This document shows positions 33,775 through 43,279 of a DNA stretch of 64,000 nucleotides, piece by piece. The position numbers and the translations under genes are program-made. The DNA lies in assembly GCA_050304135.1 (NCBI GenBank), contig JBNLDC010000003.1, positions 1-64,000 on the forward strand. The letters are read 5' to 3'. The DNA comes from JAFGNB01 sp050304135. GTDB lineage: Bacteria > Fibrobacterota > Chitinivibrionia > Chitinivibrionales > Chitinispirillaceae. The notes beneath the pieces are model-generated. The model did not search any database and was not told where the DNA came from. It saw nothing but the letters and a program-made list of their open reading frames with translations. How positions within the stretch are numbered: position 1 is the stretch's first letter; every line of letters starts with the position of its first letter.

Positions 33775-33938
33775 GGGTGATCTGATATGTGTTTTATAAC
33801 ATATTGATTGGTGGTAGGTTAAGAAATTTAAGCGATTAAGCTAAGGGGTGTTTTCCAGGATGTGGAGGAGTTGGGTTGTTTCCCCGCTGGTTGTTGCGTG
33901 ATGAAACATGAAACGATCCATTTTGAAATAGTTGTACG

Positions 33939-34136
33939 GTAACTACTCAGGTAATCGAAGCCAATGTTTTCTCTACGATTATAGTGAGCTGAGTTTATCC
34001 TGTCTCCCCTCCGCAGTACCTGCTACGGAGGACGGGAGTGGAGCCGAAGGGAACCATGAACCCGTTTTCTGGTCCGGTTTATCCTTCAATTGGCTCAGGA
34101 TGAGCGGAATCGGCATAGTAAGTACTGAGTAGTTAC
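33939..34136. mobile_element. 198-bp MITE-like element upstream of clpB
   Basis: GTAACTACTCAG at 33939-33950 and its exact reverse complement at 34125-34136 bound a 198-bp non-coding segment with an internal hairpin (CTCCCCTCCG/CGGAGGACGGGA around 34012). Ends beginning GTAA are usual for IS66-family elements, whose insertions give 8-bp target repeats; the flanks GTTGTACG and GTTCTATC agree at only five of eight positions. It could be a decayed non-autonomous IS66-like insertion. No transposase frame is inside. The whole stretch 33708-34248 contains no gene. Confidence 0.5.
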
Positions 34137-34197
34137 GTTCTATCGGAGGTAATGCGAGGGGAATTTCATTCCGGAAGCGTGTCACCTGTTCACCGAT

Positions 34198-34213
34198 TGG
34201 CATGTTACTTGCA
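34198..34213 (+). promoter_or_regulatory. Candidate sigma-54 (-24/-12) promoter of clpB
   Basis: TGGCATG-TTAC-TTGCA fits the sigma-54 consensus TGGCACG-N4-TTGCA with one mismatch and correct GG/GC spacing. It lies 36 bases before the clpB ATG, so transcription would begin around 34224, just before the AGGAG ribosome site. Confidence 0.5.
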
Positions 34214-34248
34214 ATTACAGGTACCTGACAATAAAACAGGAGATACGT

Positions 34249-36846
34249 ATGAATTTGGACAAATTGACAAAACGGTCACAGGAGGCACTTGCAGCCGCTC
34301 ACGCGGATGCGGTCGCAATGCACCATCAGGAACTGCAGCCGCTGCATCTTCTTCATGCACTGCTGCAGCAGGAGGAAGGACTGGTTCCCGCACTGCTTGA
34401 ACGTGTCGGAGTGTCCGGAACAACGGTACTTGCTTCGGTGAACGAGGAACTGAAAAAATTGCCTTCGGTGCAGGGTGAAGGGCTGCAGACGTATATGTCA
34501 CGTTCTCTCACTGCGGTGCTCACCGAGGCACAGAAAAAGGCCCAACAGCTCAAGGACGAGTTCGTAAGTGTTGAACATTTGCTCCTGGCGCTGGTGGAGC
34601 GGGATACTGTTTGTAAAAAGATCATGCAGAAGGCCGGCGTTTCGGATACTGCGCTCTTGCAGGCGTTGCGGCAGGTTCGGGGTAATCAGCGGGTAACCTC
34701 TCCGGACCCTGAACAAACGTTCGGAGCGCTTGAAAAATATGCCCGCAACCTGACCGATCTCGCACGGCAGGGAAAGCTTGATCCGGTGATCGGTCGTGAT
34801 GAGGAGATCCGGCGAATCGTGCAGATCCTCTCGCGACGTACGAAAAACAATCCGGTGCTGATCGGCGATCCCGGGGTGGGGAAAACGGCAATCGTTGAAG
34901 GACTGGCACTGCGGATTGTCAGAGGGGATGTCCCCGAAGGGCTCAAAAACCGCGAGGTGGTATCGCTGGATCTTGGAGCGCTGGTGGCAGGAGCGAAATT
35001 TCGTGGAGAATTTGAAGAGCGCCTCAAGGCGGTGCTTAAGGAGGTGGTTGAGAGCGGCAACTCCATTCTGTTTATTGATGAGCTCCATACGGTGGTGGGT
35101 GCGGGTGCCGCTGAAGGGGCGATGGATGCGGGCAATATGTTAAAGCCGATGCTTGCACGCGGGGAGCTGCACGCCATAGGTGCGACTACCCTTGATGAAT
35201 ACCGTAAGCACATTGAAAAGGATAAAGCTCTCGAAAGGCGATTTCAGACGGTCCTCATCAACCAGCCCACTGTTGAGGATACGATTTCAATTCTGCGCGG
35301 ACTGCGTGAACGGTACGAAGTGCATCACGGCGTCAAGATCCGCGACGGTGCACTCATTGCGGCGGCGGTACTCTCCGACCGGTATATCAGCGAACGATTC
35401 CTTCCCGACAAAGCGATTGACCTTGTTGACGAGGCGGCTGCCAAATTGCGTACTGAAATGGATTCGAGCCCGGTCGAGCTTGACGAGGTGCTGCGGCGGC
35501 AGATGCAGCTTGAAATCGAGATAGAGGGACTTAAAAAGGAGAAGGACGCCTCTTCCCGTGAGCGGCTCAAGCGGCTGCAGGAGGAACTCTCTGATGTCAA
35601 ATCAACGGCAACGGCGCTTAAAGCCCGGTGGGAGAGTGAAAAGAGCAAGGTCGGCAGTCTGCAGGCCCTCAGAGAAAAACTCGAGGCGGCACGTGGTGAA
35701 CTGGAACGGGCTGAGCGGGATTACAATCTGAGCCGGGCAGCGGAACTGCGTCACGGCACCATTCCTACGCTGGAGCAGCAGCTGCAGGATGGAGAACAAG
35801 CCCTTACGGAACAGGACAGTTCCAAACGGATGCTCAAGGAGGAGGTTGATGAGGAAGATATTGCCGGCATTATCAGCAGGTGGACCCATATTCCGGTAAG
35901 TAAGCTTATTGCCGGCGAGAAGGAAAAACTGCTGGCCCTTGGTGATGTGCTCCACCAGCGGGTTATCGGACAGGACGAAGCGGTGGATGCGGTTGCCGAC
36001 GCGGTGGTACGCGCCCGTGCAGGGCTTAAAGATCCGAATCGGCCCATCGGCAGTTTCATCTTCCTAGGGCCGACCGGGGTGGGGAAAACCGAACTGGCCC
36101 GTTCGCTTGCATTCAACCTGTTCGATGACGAACGGGCGATGATCCGTATCGACATGTCGGAATACATGGAGAAGTTCGCGGTATCACGGCTTATCGGGGC
36201 ACCGCCGGGATATGTTGGCTACGATGAAGGCGGGCAGCTTACCGAGGCGGTGCGGCGGAAACCGTATGCAGTGGTTCTCTTTGATGAAATTGAGAAGGCA
36301 CATCCCGATGTATTCAATATTCTGCTGCAGTTGCTTGACGACGGACACATCACCGACAGTCAGGGGCGGACCGTTGATTTCAAGAACACGATCATCATTA
36401 TGACCTCGAATATCGGCTCGCAGGCGATTGCTGATTACAATGGCAACGGTGAAGGGTATGAACATATCCGCAGAGCAGTCTCCGGGGAGTTGCGTAACTA
36501 CTTCAGGCCGGAATTTCTCAACCGGGTCGACGAGATCGTGATCTTCCATGCACTCGCGAAGGAACATATTCGGGGTATCGCTTCGATACAACTGGAGCGG
36601 TTCAGGGAGCGGCTAACCGCCAATGGTATTGCACTGGAGATCTCCGACGAGGCACTGGATTATCTTGCAGAAAAAGGGTTTGATCCGGTCTACGGAGCAC
36701 GTCCGCTCAAACGTGCCATCGTGAAAGAGATGGAGACGCCGGTCTCACGGCTGCATATTGCGGGAACGGTTGGCGAAGGTGATACATTGCATGTAGGACT
36801 GAGCACCGGAGCGCTCGACTTCGGAGTTACGCGGAAGGAATCCTGA
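34249..36846 (+). CDS. clpB: ATP-dependent disaggregase ClpB (Hsp104 family)
   Basis: An 865-residue AAA+ disaggregase that threads aggregated proteins through its hexamer together with DnaK. The N-terminal Clp-N repeats start at MNLDKLTKRSQEALAAAH. AAA-1 has Walker A GDPGVGKT at about 206-213 and ILFIDELHTVVGAGAAEGAMDA. The coiled-coil middle domain lies at about 400-530 (EIEIEGLKKEKDASSRERL and onward). AAA-2 has Walker A GPTGVGKT at about 607-614, DEIEKAHPDVFN and the arginine finger near FRPEFLNRVDEI. The length is normal. The start follows AGGAGATACGT. It is preceded by a candidate -24/-12 promoter shared in type with dnaK. Confidence 0.97.
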   Translation: MNLDKLTKRSQEALAAAHADAVAMHHQELQPLHLLHALLQQEEGLVPALLERVGVSGTTVLASVNEELKKLPSVQGEGLQTYMSRSLTAVLTEAQKKAQQLKDEFVSVEHLLLALVERDTVCKKIMQKAGVSDTALLQALRQVRGNQRVTSPDPEQTFGALEKYARNLTDLARQGKLDPVIGRDEEIRRIVQILSRRTKNNPVLIGDPGVGKTAIVEGLALRIVRGDVPEGLKNREVVSLDLGALVAGAKFRGEFEERLKAVLKEVVESGNSILFIDELHTVVGAGAAEGAMDAGNMLKPMLARGELHAIGATTLDEYRKHIEKDKALERRFQTVLINQPTVEDTISILRGLRERYEVHHGVKIRDGALIAAAVLSDRYISERFLPDKAIDLVDEAAAKLRTEMDSSPVELDEVLRRQMQLEIEIEGLKKEKDASSRERLKRLQEELSDVKSTATALKARWESEKSKVGSLQALREKLEAARGELERAERDYNLSRAAELRHGTIPTLEQQLQDGEQALTEQDSSKRMLKEEVDEEDIAGIISRWTHIPVSKLIAGEKEKLLALGDVLHQRVIGQDEAVDAVADAVVRARAGLKDPNRPIGSFIFLGPTGVGKTELARSLAFNLFDDERAMIRIDMSEYMEKFAVSRLIGAPPGYVGYDEGGQLTEAVRRKPYAVVLFDEIEKAHPDVFNILLQLLDDGHITDSQGRTVDFKNTIIIMTSNIGSQAIADYNGNGEGYEHIRRAVSGELRNYFRPEFLNRVDEIVIFHALAKEHIRGIASIQLERFRERLTANGIALEISDEALDYLAEKGFDPVYGARPLKRAIVKEMETPVSRLHIAGTVGEGDTLHVGLSTGALDFGVTRKES

Positions 36847-36919
36847 CCTGGCCTTGTCGAACAATTCACGGAGCTGCCTTCTGGGGCAGGGAAGTGATCT
36901 ACTGGTGTGAGGTGTGCGC

Positions 36920-37096
36920 TTACCCTGCCATTGCGGTGCTGCCGGATTCGATTCGACGGCGGACAACGCTGCGGGCAGCTTCGAGTGTTTCCCAGACGGT
37001 GCTGCCCTCGACGATAAGATCCTCCAGTTCATCGGATACCGCCCGGTAACACTCGTCGGAAACTCTCTGTACTTTGATGTTGATTCGTGGTTTCAT
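36920..37096 (-). CDS. Small HicB-like (DUF1902-type) protein, orphan
   Basis: A 58-residue protein encoded between clpB and era on the minus strand. The sequence MKPRINIKVQRVSDECYRAV, then SDELEDLIVEGSTVWETLEAA, follows the HicB/DUF1902 pattern (beta-strand, AvSddL-xLiveG-T-xEal) of the partially RNase H-like antitoxin fold, and ends in a basic helix VVRRRIESG. There is no HicA-like toxin frame on either side, so it is solitary, and the usual C-terminal DNA-binding domain is missing. It could be a stand-alone regulator or a remnant of a toxin-antitoxin pair. The remaining bases of the 378-base gap hold nothing else recognised. Confidence 0.6.
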   Translation of the reverse strand: MKPRINIKVQRVSDECYRAVSDELEDLIVEGSTVWETLEAARSVVRRRIESGSTAMAG

Positions 37097-37224
37097 ACCT
37101 TAATCCCTAAAAAACTGGTGCACTTTTGAGTATAACGCCATGAGAGGGTAAATTTCAACAGTTTTTAGATTTTTTAACATGAAAATCGCTAAAATCAGAC
37201 ATCTTTATGGAAAATTGTAGGGAA

Positions 37225-38148
37225 TCAGGAGAGATTCATGCCGGCACGGCGCAGAAAAGTTTCACTGTCGCGCCATCGGGGAGAGACTTTAATGTGGCAG
37301 GTGATACTGGTCGGGACACCGGTCAGCCGGGTCATTTCAGTACGGAATCCTTTTTTTATCCGGGCGATAACCGTGCCGTTTTTTCCAACGAGAATGCCGC
37401 GTTGGCCACGGGTTTCCACATGAATCGTGGCGATGATAGTATGCCGCTCCGCTTTTTCCTGATAGTCTTCAATTTCCACGAATACCGCATGGGGAACCTC
37501 GCGATCCGCCACAGTGATTATCTGTTTCCGGAGGTACTCCGAGGCGATCTGCCGTAGCGTTGAATCGGTAAGGTCTTCCGGGTCAAAGTAGAGTGGACCT
37601 GCTGGAATAAACGGATCAATCGCCGAAAGGAAAAGCTCCTTACTCTCCAGGACGGTGGCATTGATCAGGATGGACGGGTGTTTTTCCATAGCAGGGAATC
37701 GATTGTAAAATTTTTCAACCGCTTTGTCGGCAGAGCGGGTAAGATCAATTTTGTTAAAAACAACTACCACGGGAACATTGTGCGATGCTGAAATAAGCGA
37801 AGCCGCCTCTGCTTCTTCGTTGCCGAAATCGCGCGACAGATCAACCAGATAACAGATAAGATCCACCGCGTCCTCTGCAGCGGTTCGGGCCTGGTGCAGC
37901 ATTGCCTTGTTGATGGTATGCTTGCCGACATGCACTCCGGGTGTGTCGACAAAAACAAGCTGCATGGTTCCGGTGGTATATATTCCACGTGCGTTGCTGC
38001 GGGTGGTTTGCGGCATGGCGGATACTATACTGATTTCCGATCCGATGACGGTGTTGAGCAGGGTTGATTTCCCGCTGTTCGGTCTGCCGATGAGTGCGAT
38101 GAATGCACTGCGGAAACCGGCAGTGTCGGAAACGGAAGGGTCGGTCAT
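37225..38148 (-). CDS. era: GTPase Era
   Basis: A 307-residue GTPase that binds the 16S rRNA 3' end and aids 30S assembly. G1 is GRPNSGKST (21-29), the switch has QTTRSNARGI, G3 is VFVDTPGVH, G4 is VFNKIDL and G5 is INAT. The C-terminal KH domain contains ETRGQRGILVGKNGTVIARIKKGFRTEM. The length is typical of Era. Its start overlaps the stop of the penicillin-binding protein gene by four bases (ATGA), so they are co-translated. Confidence 0.95.
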   Translation of the reverse strand: MTDPSVSDTAGFRSAFIALIGRPNSGKSTLLNTVIGSEISIVSAMPQTTRSNARGIYTTGTMQLVFVDTPGVHVGKHTINKAMLHQARTAAEDAVDLICYLVDLSRDFGNEEAEAASLISASHNVPVVVVFNKIDLTRSADKAVEKFYNRFPAMEKHPSILINATVLESKELFLSAIDPFIPAGPLYFDPEDLTDSTLRQIASEYLRKQIITVADREVPHAVFVEIEDYQEKAERHTIIATIHVETRGQRGILVGKNGTVIARIKKGFRTEMTRLTGVPTSITCHIKVSPRWRDSETFLRRAGMNLS

Positions 38149-39569
38149 GGTGTTGCCGTTCTGGAAGAAGTTGTGTCGGTACTGTTTGCCTCAGCGATCA
38201 TTTTCTCCTGTTCGGCTTTGCGTTCCTGCAGTGCTTTGAGGTAGTAGCGTATCGCTTCGGCGGCAAGATAACTTGAGTGGACTGTCCAGTAGGCACCATG
38301 AACGGTTACCGCACCGATGGCGATCCGTTCATCGGTCCGCTGCGGATGAGCGGCAAACCCGACGAACCAGTCAACTCTGCCGATACCGTCCTTATCGACG
38401 GAACCGGTTTTCCCTCCACAGTTGAATTCATCGAACCAGCTCGATCGCCGCAGGGTCCGGAACTGTTTCGCCGCAGTACCATACCTGACAACCGAATGCA
38501 TCATTTTCTGCAGTTCCAGTGCGGTTGATGCTTTAACGGGATTGAGCCAGCTGCGGTTGGTACGGCGGTAACTAACGATACTGTCGCTCAGGTGGATAAT
38601 GCTGTCGACGAGTGTGGGAACTGGCATGAGCCCTTTCTGTGCAATTCCGGCAGCGATTAGAGCACCGTGCAGGGGCGAGATGTTGGTACGCTGGTTGAAA
38701 CCGGAAGCAAGTTCCGCAAGTTCGAATTGTGAGTCGGGCATAAAGACCCGGGAAGGTTCACAGGGAAGATCTCCGGGCGGGGCATGATTGAATCCGAACT
38801 TGTCGGAGAAACGGTACAGTTTTGGTGCACCGAGCTCATACATGCCGACCCTGGCGAACACCGCATTGATGGAACGGGCGTAGGCCTGAGCAAAGGAGAG
38901 GCTCACCGAGTAGTCGAGGTTCTCCGCAAGCTGAGATTTGTAAAGTGTGTGGCTGCGCCCACGATGTTCCACACTGCAGGTGGCTTTGAAACCGGCAAGT
39001 TCAATCGCCGCCGCCGCTGTGATGGTTTTATAAACTGATGCTGCAGGAAAACTGCTGGTAAGGCATATGTTTCCTTCCGGGGTGGGCATCGAATCGCCAA
39101 CATAAGAGACCATGGCCAGAATCCGTCCGGATACCGGATGGAGGGCGACAATCCCGCCGTAAAGCGGATGATACCGGCGCATCAACCGGGAGAGATATGC
39201 CTGAAGCGATGAGTCGATACTGGTGCACAGCAGAAGGGAGTCCCGACCATTGACAACCGGTGTCCGGTTATCTGGCATCCATGAGGGATTGTCTTTTATG
39301 AGTGTGGCGACAAGGGACGACGGGGATATCGAAGCATTCTTTTTCTGTTTTTTTGCTGATGCAGCCGGTATCTTTAAAGCCGTATCATTGGCTGAAGCCT
39401 GTGCCGGCAGTTCAAACTTTTTCAGAAGTGGCGGACCGATCCGAATAATGCCAAGAATAAAAAAAACAGCCAGAAAAAGGCGGATTCTGCCTTTTCGGGG
39501 AAGTGAGGGAAACCGGCGGTCGGAGCGTCCGCGCTTGACGCGGTACATCATTGGTGAATTATTGGTCAT
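38145..39569 (-). CDS. Penicillin-binding protein, transpeptidase
   Basis: A 474-residue membrane-bound transpeptidase that would cross-link peptidoglycan. A basic cytosolic start and one membrane helix (about 31-46) are followed by a linker and the transpeptidase domain, with all three active-site motifs: SVYK (S178, K181), SIN (233-235) and KTG (387-389). The region before the domain lacks a glycosyltransferase module, so it is of class B type, but it is short and has no clear PBP dimerisation domain. Upstream of the start lies a gap with a GC-rich hairpin; downstream it is coupled to era. Confidence 0.85.
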   Translation of the reverse strand: MTNNSPMMYRVKRGRSDRRFPSLPRKGRIRLFLAVFFILGIIRIGPPLLKKFELPAQASANDTALKIPAASAKKQKKNASISPSSLVATLIKDNPSWMPDNRTPVVNGRDSLLLCTSIDSSLQAYLSRLMRRYHPLYGGIVALHPVSGRILAMVSYVGDSMPTPEGNICLTSSFPAASVYKTITAAAAIELAGFKATCSVEHRGRSHTLYKSQLAENLDYSVSLSFAQAYARSINAVFARVGMYELGAPKLYRFSDKFGFNHAPPGDLPCEPSRVFMPDSQFELAELASGFNQRTNISPLHGALIAAGIAQKGLMPVPTLVDSIIHLSDSIVSYRRTNRSWLNPVKASTALELQKMMHSVVRYGTAAKQFRTLRRSSWFDEFNCGGKTGSVDKDGIGRVDWFVGFAAHPQRTDERIAIGAVTVHGAYWTVHSSYLAAEAIRYYLKALQERKAEQEKMIAEANSTDTTSSRTATP

Positions 39570-39626
39570 TGCCGGAGGTCTACCAGGTGCCTTTCTTAAT
39601 GCTACTGAAGAAACTGAACATCTTTT

Positions 39627-39666
39627 ATTGTAAATGAGGGGCGGATTTAAAACCCGCCCCTACAAT
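39627..39666. repeat. Extragenic palindrome between two minus-strand genes
   Basis: ATTGTA and TACAAT bracket AGGGGCGGATTT and AAACCCGCCCCT, an imperfect 40-base hairpin. It is placed between the FecR-domain gene, whose stop is at 39718, and the penicillin-binding protein start, so it may act as the terminator of the former. Palindromes of this kind are often repeated genome-wide; only one is in this window. Confidence 0.6.
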
Positions 39667-39717
39667 AGTGTACTCGAAAAAAGACGCTCTGTACAGAGGT
39701 CTTTTTCCCGAGGTTCG

Positions 39718-42045
39718 TCAGAAAGTGATTGCGGTTTGAACGCTGATATTATTGTTCGCAACGAGATTGCCGTTTTCATCGTGTTTGAAACCGTAGCGTG
39801 CATCCCAGATGAGTGAGGCACCTGCGGCGATTTCAAACCCCGCGCGGTACCCAAAATACATGAACGGTGTTTTTTCGAAGAACGCGTCATCGTCGTTGCC
39901 GATACGGGATTTGTAATAATATACTTCGGCGCGGTTTAGTTTCGGAATCTTCGAAAGCACCAGTTCACCCAGTGAACCCACCGCTTCGAACCGCTGATCC
40001 TTGCTCTCTTCCCGCTGGCCGATCATGTACTGATAGCTGCCGTCGATAAGAAGGACGTCGGCGATGTTGAACCCGAGACGCCCGAAAACACCGTTGAGGG
40101 TGTCATCGGCAAGGCGTGATTCCTTGGTGGTGATTTCCGGATCGCGAAGCAGCCGTTCGTCAAGATAGTAGGTGCCGAAGTACCCGGGCTGGAACATCCC
40201 CTCCACGTGGCGGTACTCCACATTTGCCCACATTCGCCAGACTTTGAGAGAGACACCGGGAGCGCCGATACCCCAGCCGTGCCTGCCGTCATCACGCAGA
40301 CCACCCTGACCATAGAGGTCGAGACCGACCAGGTTGGAGGTGATGATCGGGATGCCGATGTCTGCACCGATAAGGCCGAACGGATCGGTTTCGCGGGATG
40401 CCCATTGGTCACGGTGTTCAATAACGGTATCGTATTGCCCGGCGGCCAGATAGTTGTCACGGGTCTGATTGTCGAAGGTTCCTCCGCCGGTCTGAAAAAA
40501 ATCACGGACCCATCCGCTGTCTTTTATACCGTCCTGATCCATATCGTCGATCTCACCATTCATGGTGAAATCCCATTTTCGGGCCGGTGCATACTGGTTG
40601 AGATCGGTCGCGTACGATCCGCTGATGGTGATTCCCTTCACAACGGGAACACCGGTCATTTTAAGCGGACGGAATCCGAGCCGTGCGGCGACTAGGCCGC
40701 CGTCGATATCGAAGTCCTTGAAATCGGCTACAAGCGTTTGCAGTGTTATCCCTATGGGGGAGATGTCGTTGAGGTCAAACTGCAGTCCGAGCAGTTTTTG
40801 GTCGGGATAGTGGAGCATGTTGGTGAATCGGTCGACCAGAAATCCGTATCCCATGCTGACGCTTGAGAGACCGCCGAATTTGATGAAAAGCGGTTCACCC
40901 TCCTGGCCGAACCGGATGTAACGGATTTTTCGTGACAGTGCGTCAAGCCAGTCATCACCGAAATTCCATCCCTTATCGGAGAACTGGCCGTCGTTATCAA
41001 TAAAGAGTTCAACGTCGAAGAATACGCCGAATTTCCAGATCGGAACATCCACACCGATGGCGAGTCGGGTCCACTGCTCGCCGTCAACGGTGGCGGTACC
41101 GGCGCTGATTTCCCATTTGGGTGAACTTGGCGGAGCGGGGGTTTTGTCAACTTTTCGTGCACCGGGTTCCTCTTTTTTGGCCTCTTCTTCGGCCGCCGGT
41201 TTTTCTTTGCCTGCATCGCTTTGTTTTTTTGCGGGAGTGGTGGTGGGGGCAGTAGCTCCTGCTGCTGTTCCGGTAGCTTTATCACCGGGAGGTTCCGTAT
41301 CTTTCTGCGACTCTGCGGCAGCAGTTCCCTCATCGTCGGATGCCGGAGCCGGAGTCTTCGCGGTGGTGGGCGACCCTGCCGGTGCTGCAGTAGCGGGTGC
41401 CGGTGTGGTGCCTGAGGCTTCTGCCTGGGCTGGTTCACTTTCGGTTCCTGAGACCGGTACCGAGGCAGCCCATTCGTTCAGTGATTCGACCGCCCGGGGC
41501 GAGAGTGCTCCGGTGGTGGGGGTGCCATCGCTGCCGACACTGCCGTAGTTACCCTTATCAACCACAACGGCTGCTCCGGAAGGCGATTGCATCCGCATTT
41601 TGCCTGCGACTACCGCGGTAGTGGGTTGCGCATCTTTGGCTGTTTTCACTGCAGCGCAGGTGCCCATGGGGACAAATGAAAATCCCTTTGCGGTGATGGC
41701 GACCTGCGAGAGTTCATAAGGCTTTTTACGATTGAGAAGAATCTGGCCGTCGTCGAGTGCGATCGACAGCTGGCTTCCCGACAGGGTAAAGGTACCATTG
41801 CACGGACCTTTGAGAAGTACCGCAGCATTTTTTTCGATCGCGACCGAGGCAAGCTGACCTTCGGTAAGTGAGATGGCGTCGCCGGATGCCAGAGTGCCGG
41901 TATCTGAAACAACGGACTGTTCACCGGTACCACTGCGGATAATCTCGGCGGATCCCTTTTGTATGGAAACCGTAAATGGAATCGCTCCGGCGCTTATAGC
42001 CAGTGCAAAAAGCAGAACCGTTACAACGGATGCGGTCCGTTTCAT
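39718..42045 (-). CDS. FecR-domain protein with C-terminal outer-membrane barrel
   Basis: A 775-residue exported protein. Residues 1-21 are a signal peptide. Residues about 25-190 form a FecR-like domain (FTVSIQKGSAEIIRSGTGE, then LASGDAISLTEGQLASVAIE, MRMQSPSGAAVVVDKGNYG). Residues 205-305 form a low-complexity Ala/Pro/Thr/Lys linker that probably crosses the peptidoglycan or periplasm. The C-terminal 460 residues are a beta-barrel with Asp/Gly-rich turns (DMDQDGIKDSGW) and alternating strands ending VQTAITF, the aromatic end expected for barrel insertion. It starts after AAGGAGGTACTGA. The combination of FecR and barrel suggests an envelope sensor or porin; the substrate is unknown. Confidence 0.8.
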   Translation of the reverse strand: MKRTASVVTVLLFALAISAGAIPFTVSIQKGSAEIIRSGTGEQSVVSDTGTLASGDAISLTEGQLASVAIEKNAAVLLKGPCNGTFTLSGSQLSIALDDGQILLNRKKPYELSQVAITAKGFSFVPMGTCAAVKTAKDAQPTTAVVAGKMRMQSPSGAAVVVDKGNYGSVGSDGTPTTGALSPRAVESLNEWAASVPVSGTESEPAQAEASGTTPAPATAAPAGSPTTAKTPAPASDDEGTAAAESQKDTEPPGDKATGTAAGATAPTTTPAKKQSDAGKEKPAAEEEAKKEEPGARKVDKTPAPPSSPKWEISAGTATVDGEQWTRLAIGVDVPIWKFGVFFDVELFIDNDGQFSDKGWNFGDDWLDALSRKIRYIRFGQEGEPLFIKFGGLSSVSMGYGFLVDRFTNMLHYPDQKLLGLQFDLNDISPIGITLQTLVADFKDFDIDGGLVAARLGFRPLKMTGVPVVKGITISGSYATDLNQYAPARKWDFTMNGEIDDMDQDGIKDSGWVRDFFQTGGGTFDNQTRDNYLAAGQYDTVIEHRDQWASRETDPFGLIGADIGIPIITSNLVGLDLYGQGGLRDDGRHGWGIGAPGVSLKVWRMWANVEYRHVEGMFQPGYFGTYYLDERLLRDPEITTKESRLADDTLNGVFGRLGFNIADVLLIDGSYQYMIGQREESKDQRFEAVGSLGELVLSKIPKLNRAEVYYYKSRIGNDDDAFFEKTPFMYFGYRAGFEIAAGASLIWDARYGFKHDENGNLVANNNISVQTAITF

Positions 42046-42163
42046 TCAGTACCTCCTTCGAGAGTAAAGTTGCATCGTTATGTGGTTGAAAATACTACCG
42101 GCAATGATCAAGTGTGTATTACAGAGAGTGCTTATCACGCATGGTGGCAGGGGTATGGCAGTT

Positions 42164-43234
42164 TTATGTGGCGATCTGTCGCGATAGAAAAGGCTCAAGC
42201 TGGGTCCAGGCTTCATCGGTTGAAAGGTCAAGGAGACTCTGTCGCGGATCGATTCCTTCCGGTACCGATCTGCTCCCTACATTCGCCGCTGTCCAGAGCG
42301 GCGGCCGTCCGTCCTGTTTTCTTATAATACAATGATCGGGGCCGAATGGTCCATTACGGCGTTCATCGGTGGGGCCGAACAGTGCGGCGGTCGGTGTTCC
42401 GGTGCAGGCGGCAAGGTGCATGATTCCCGAATCATTGCAGAGGCAGAGGGTGCAGTGTTTGAGCAGTGCGGCAGTCCGGGAGAGCGGACAGGGGTCGATG
42501 ATTGAGCAGGGTTCTTTCATTCCCACGGCGACCTCCTGTTTGAGAGGAAGTTCATCGGGACCGCCCAGAATGAGTGTATGGGCACCGAGCAGTTTGGCGG
42601 TCCGGTTTGCCAGTCGGGCGAACCTCCCGGCGGGCCATCGTTTCGCATCCATGCCGTGTTCGGCACTGGAACCGGGATGCACGGCAATGTAGCATGTCCG
42701 TTCCCCCGGCAACTCATTTTTTACATCGGCAAATTCCCCGTCGGTGAAAAGTCGTGGAAACGTGATCGGCTCCTCTTCGACCGGTTTCTTCAGAAAATGG
42801 CCGGTCAGTCTGAGATTCTGAATAACATCATGAAGCTCAGGAACAATCGTAAGCAGGGTTGAGTTCAGAAAGGAACCGCTCGCGAACCGTTTGAGCGGAT
42901 AGCGGAAACCGATACGCCTTTTTACACCGGCAAGCAGCGGTAACAGGTTGTACTGCCAGGTATTCGACGGAAAGAAGCTCAGGCTGACGTCGTAACGCTC
43001 CGCACGTAACACGGAGATAAAACGAAGTGTCGATGCCGTTCCTTTCTGCTTTGTCGGATCGATACAGTGGACATGATTCCAGAGCGGATCGTGATGCGCG
43101 AGATCAAGTATCGGTTTTCTGAGCGCGAGCAGATGCAGCTGTGCATCGGGGAGATGTCTGCGGAGTGCCGCCCAGGAGGGGTAGCAGAGCAGGTAGTTAC
43201 CGATACCGATGGGACAGATGCAGAGCAGCTTCAT
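42164..43234 (-). CDS. Glycosyltransferase family 9 (heptosyltransferase-like)
   Basis: A 356-residue GT9 enzyme that would transfer heptose or a related sugar onto lipopolysaccharide core or another envelope glycan. The N-terminal Rossmann domain starts MKLLCICPIGIGNYLLCYP, with RRIGFRYPLKR midway. The C-terminal half has VHPGSSAEHGMDAKRWPAGRF, ILGGPDE and CNDSGIMHLAACTGTPTAALFGPTD, the conserved nucleotide-sugar site of the family. It is followed upstream by a GT2 and a flippase-like membrane protein on the same strand, forming an envelope glycan cluster. Confidence 0.88.
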   Translation of the reverse strand: MKLLCICPIGIGNYLLCYPSWAALRRHLPDAQLHLLALRKPILDLAHHDPLWNHVHCIDPTKQKGTASTLRFISVLRAERYDVSLSFFPSNTWQYNLLPLLAGVKRRIGFRYPLKRFASGSFLNSTLLTIVPELHDVIQNLRLTGHFLKKPVEEEPITFPRLFTDGEFADVKNELPGERTCYIAVHPGSSAEHGMDAKRWPAGRFARLANRTAKLLGAHTLILGGPDELPLKQEVAVGMKEPCSIIDPCPLSRTAALLKHCTLCLCNDSGIMHLAACTGTPTAALFGPTDERRNGPFGPDHCIIRKQDGRPPLWTAANVGSRSVPEGIDPRQSLLDLSTDEAWTQLEPFLSRQIAT

Positions 43235-43279
43235 GAATTACATCCAGCCGGGGCCAGAATTGTCCGAATACATTGCACG

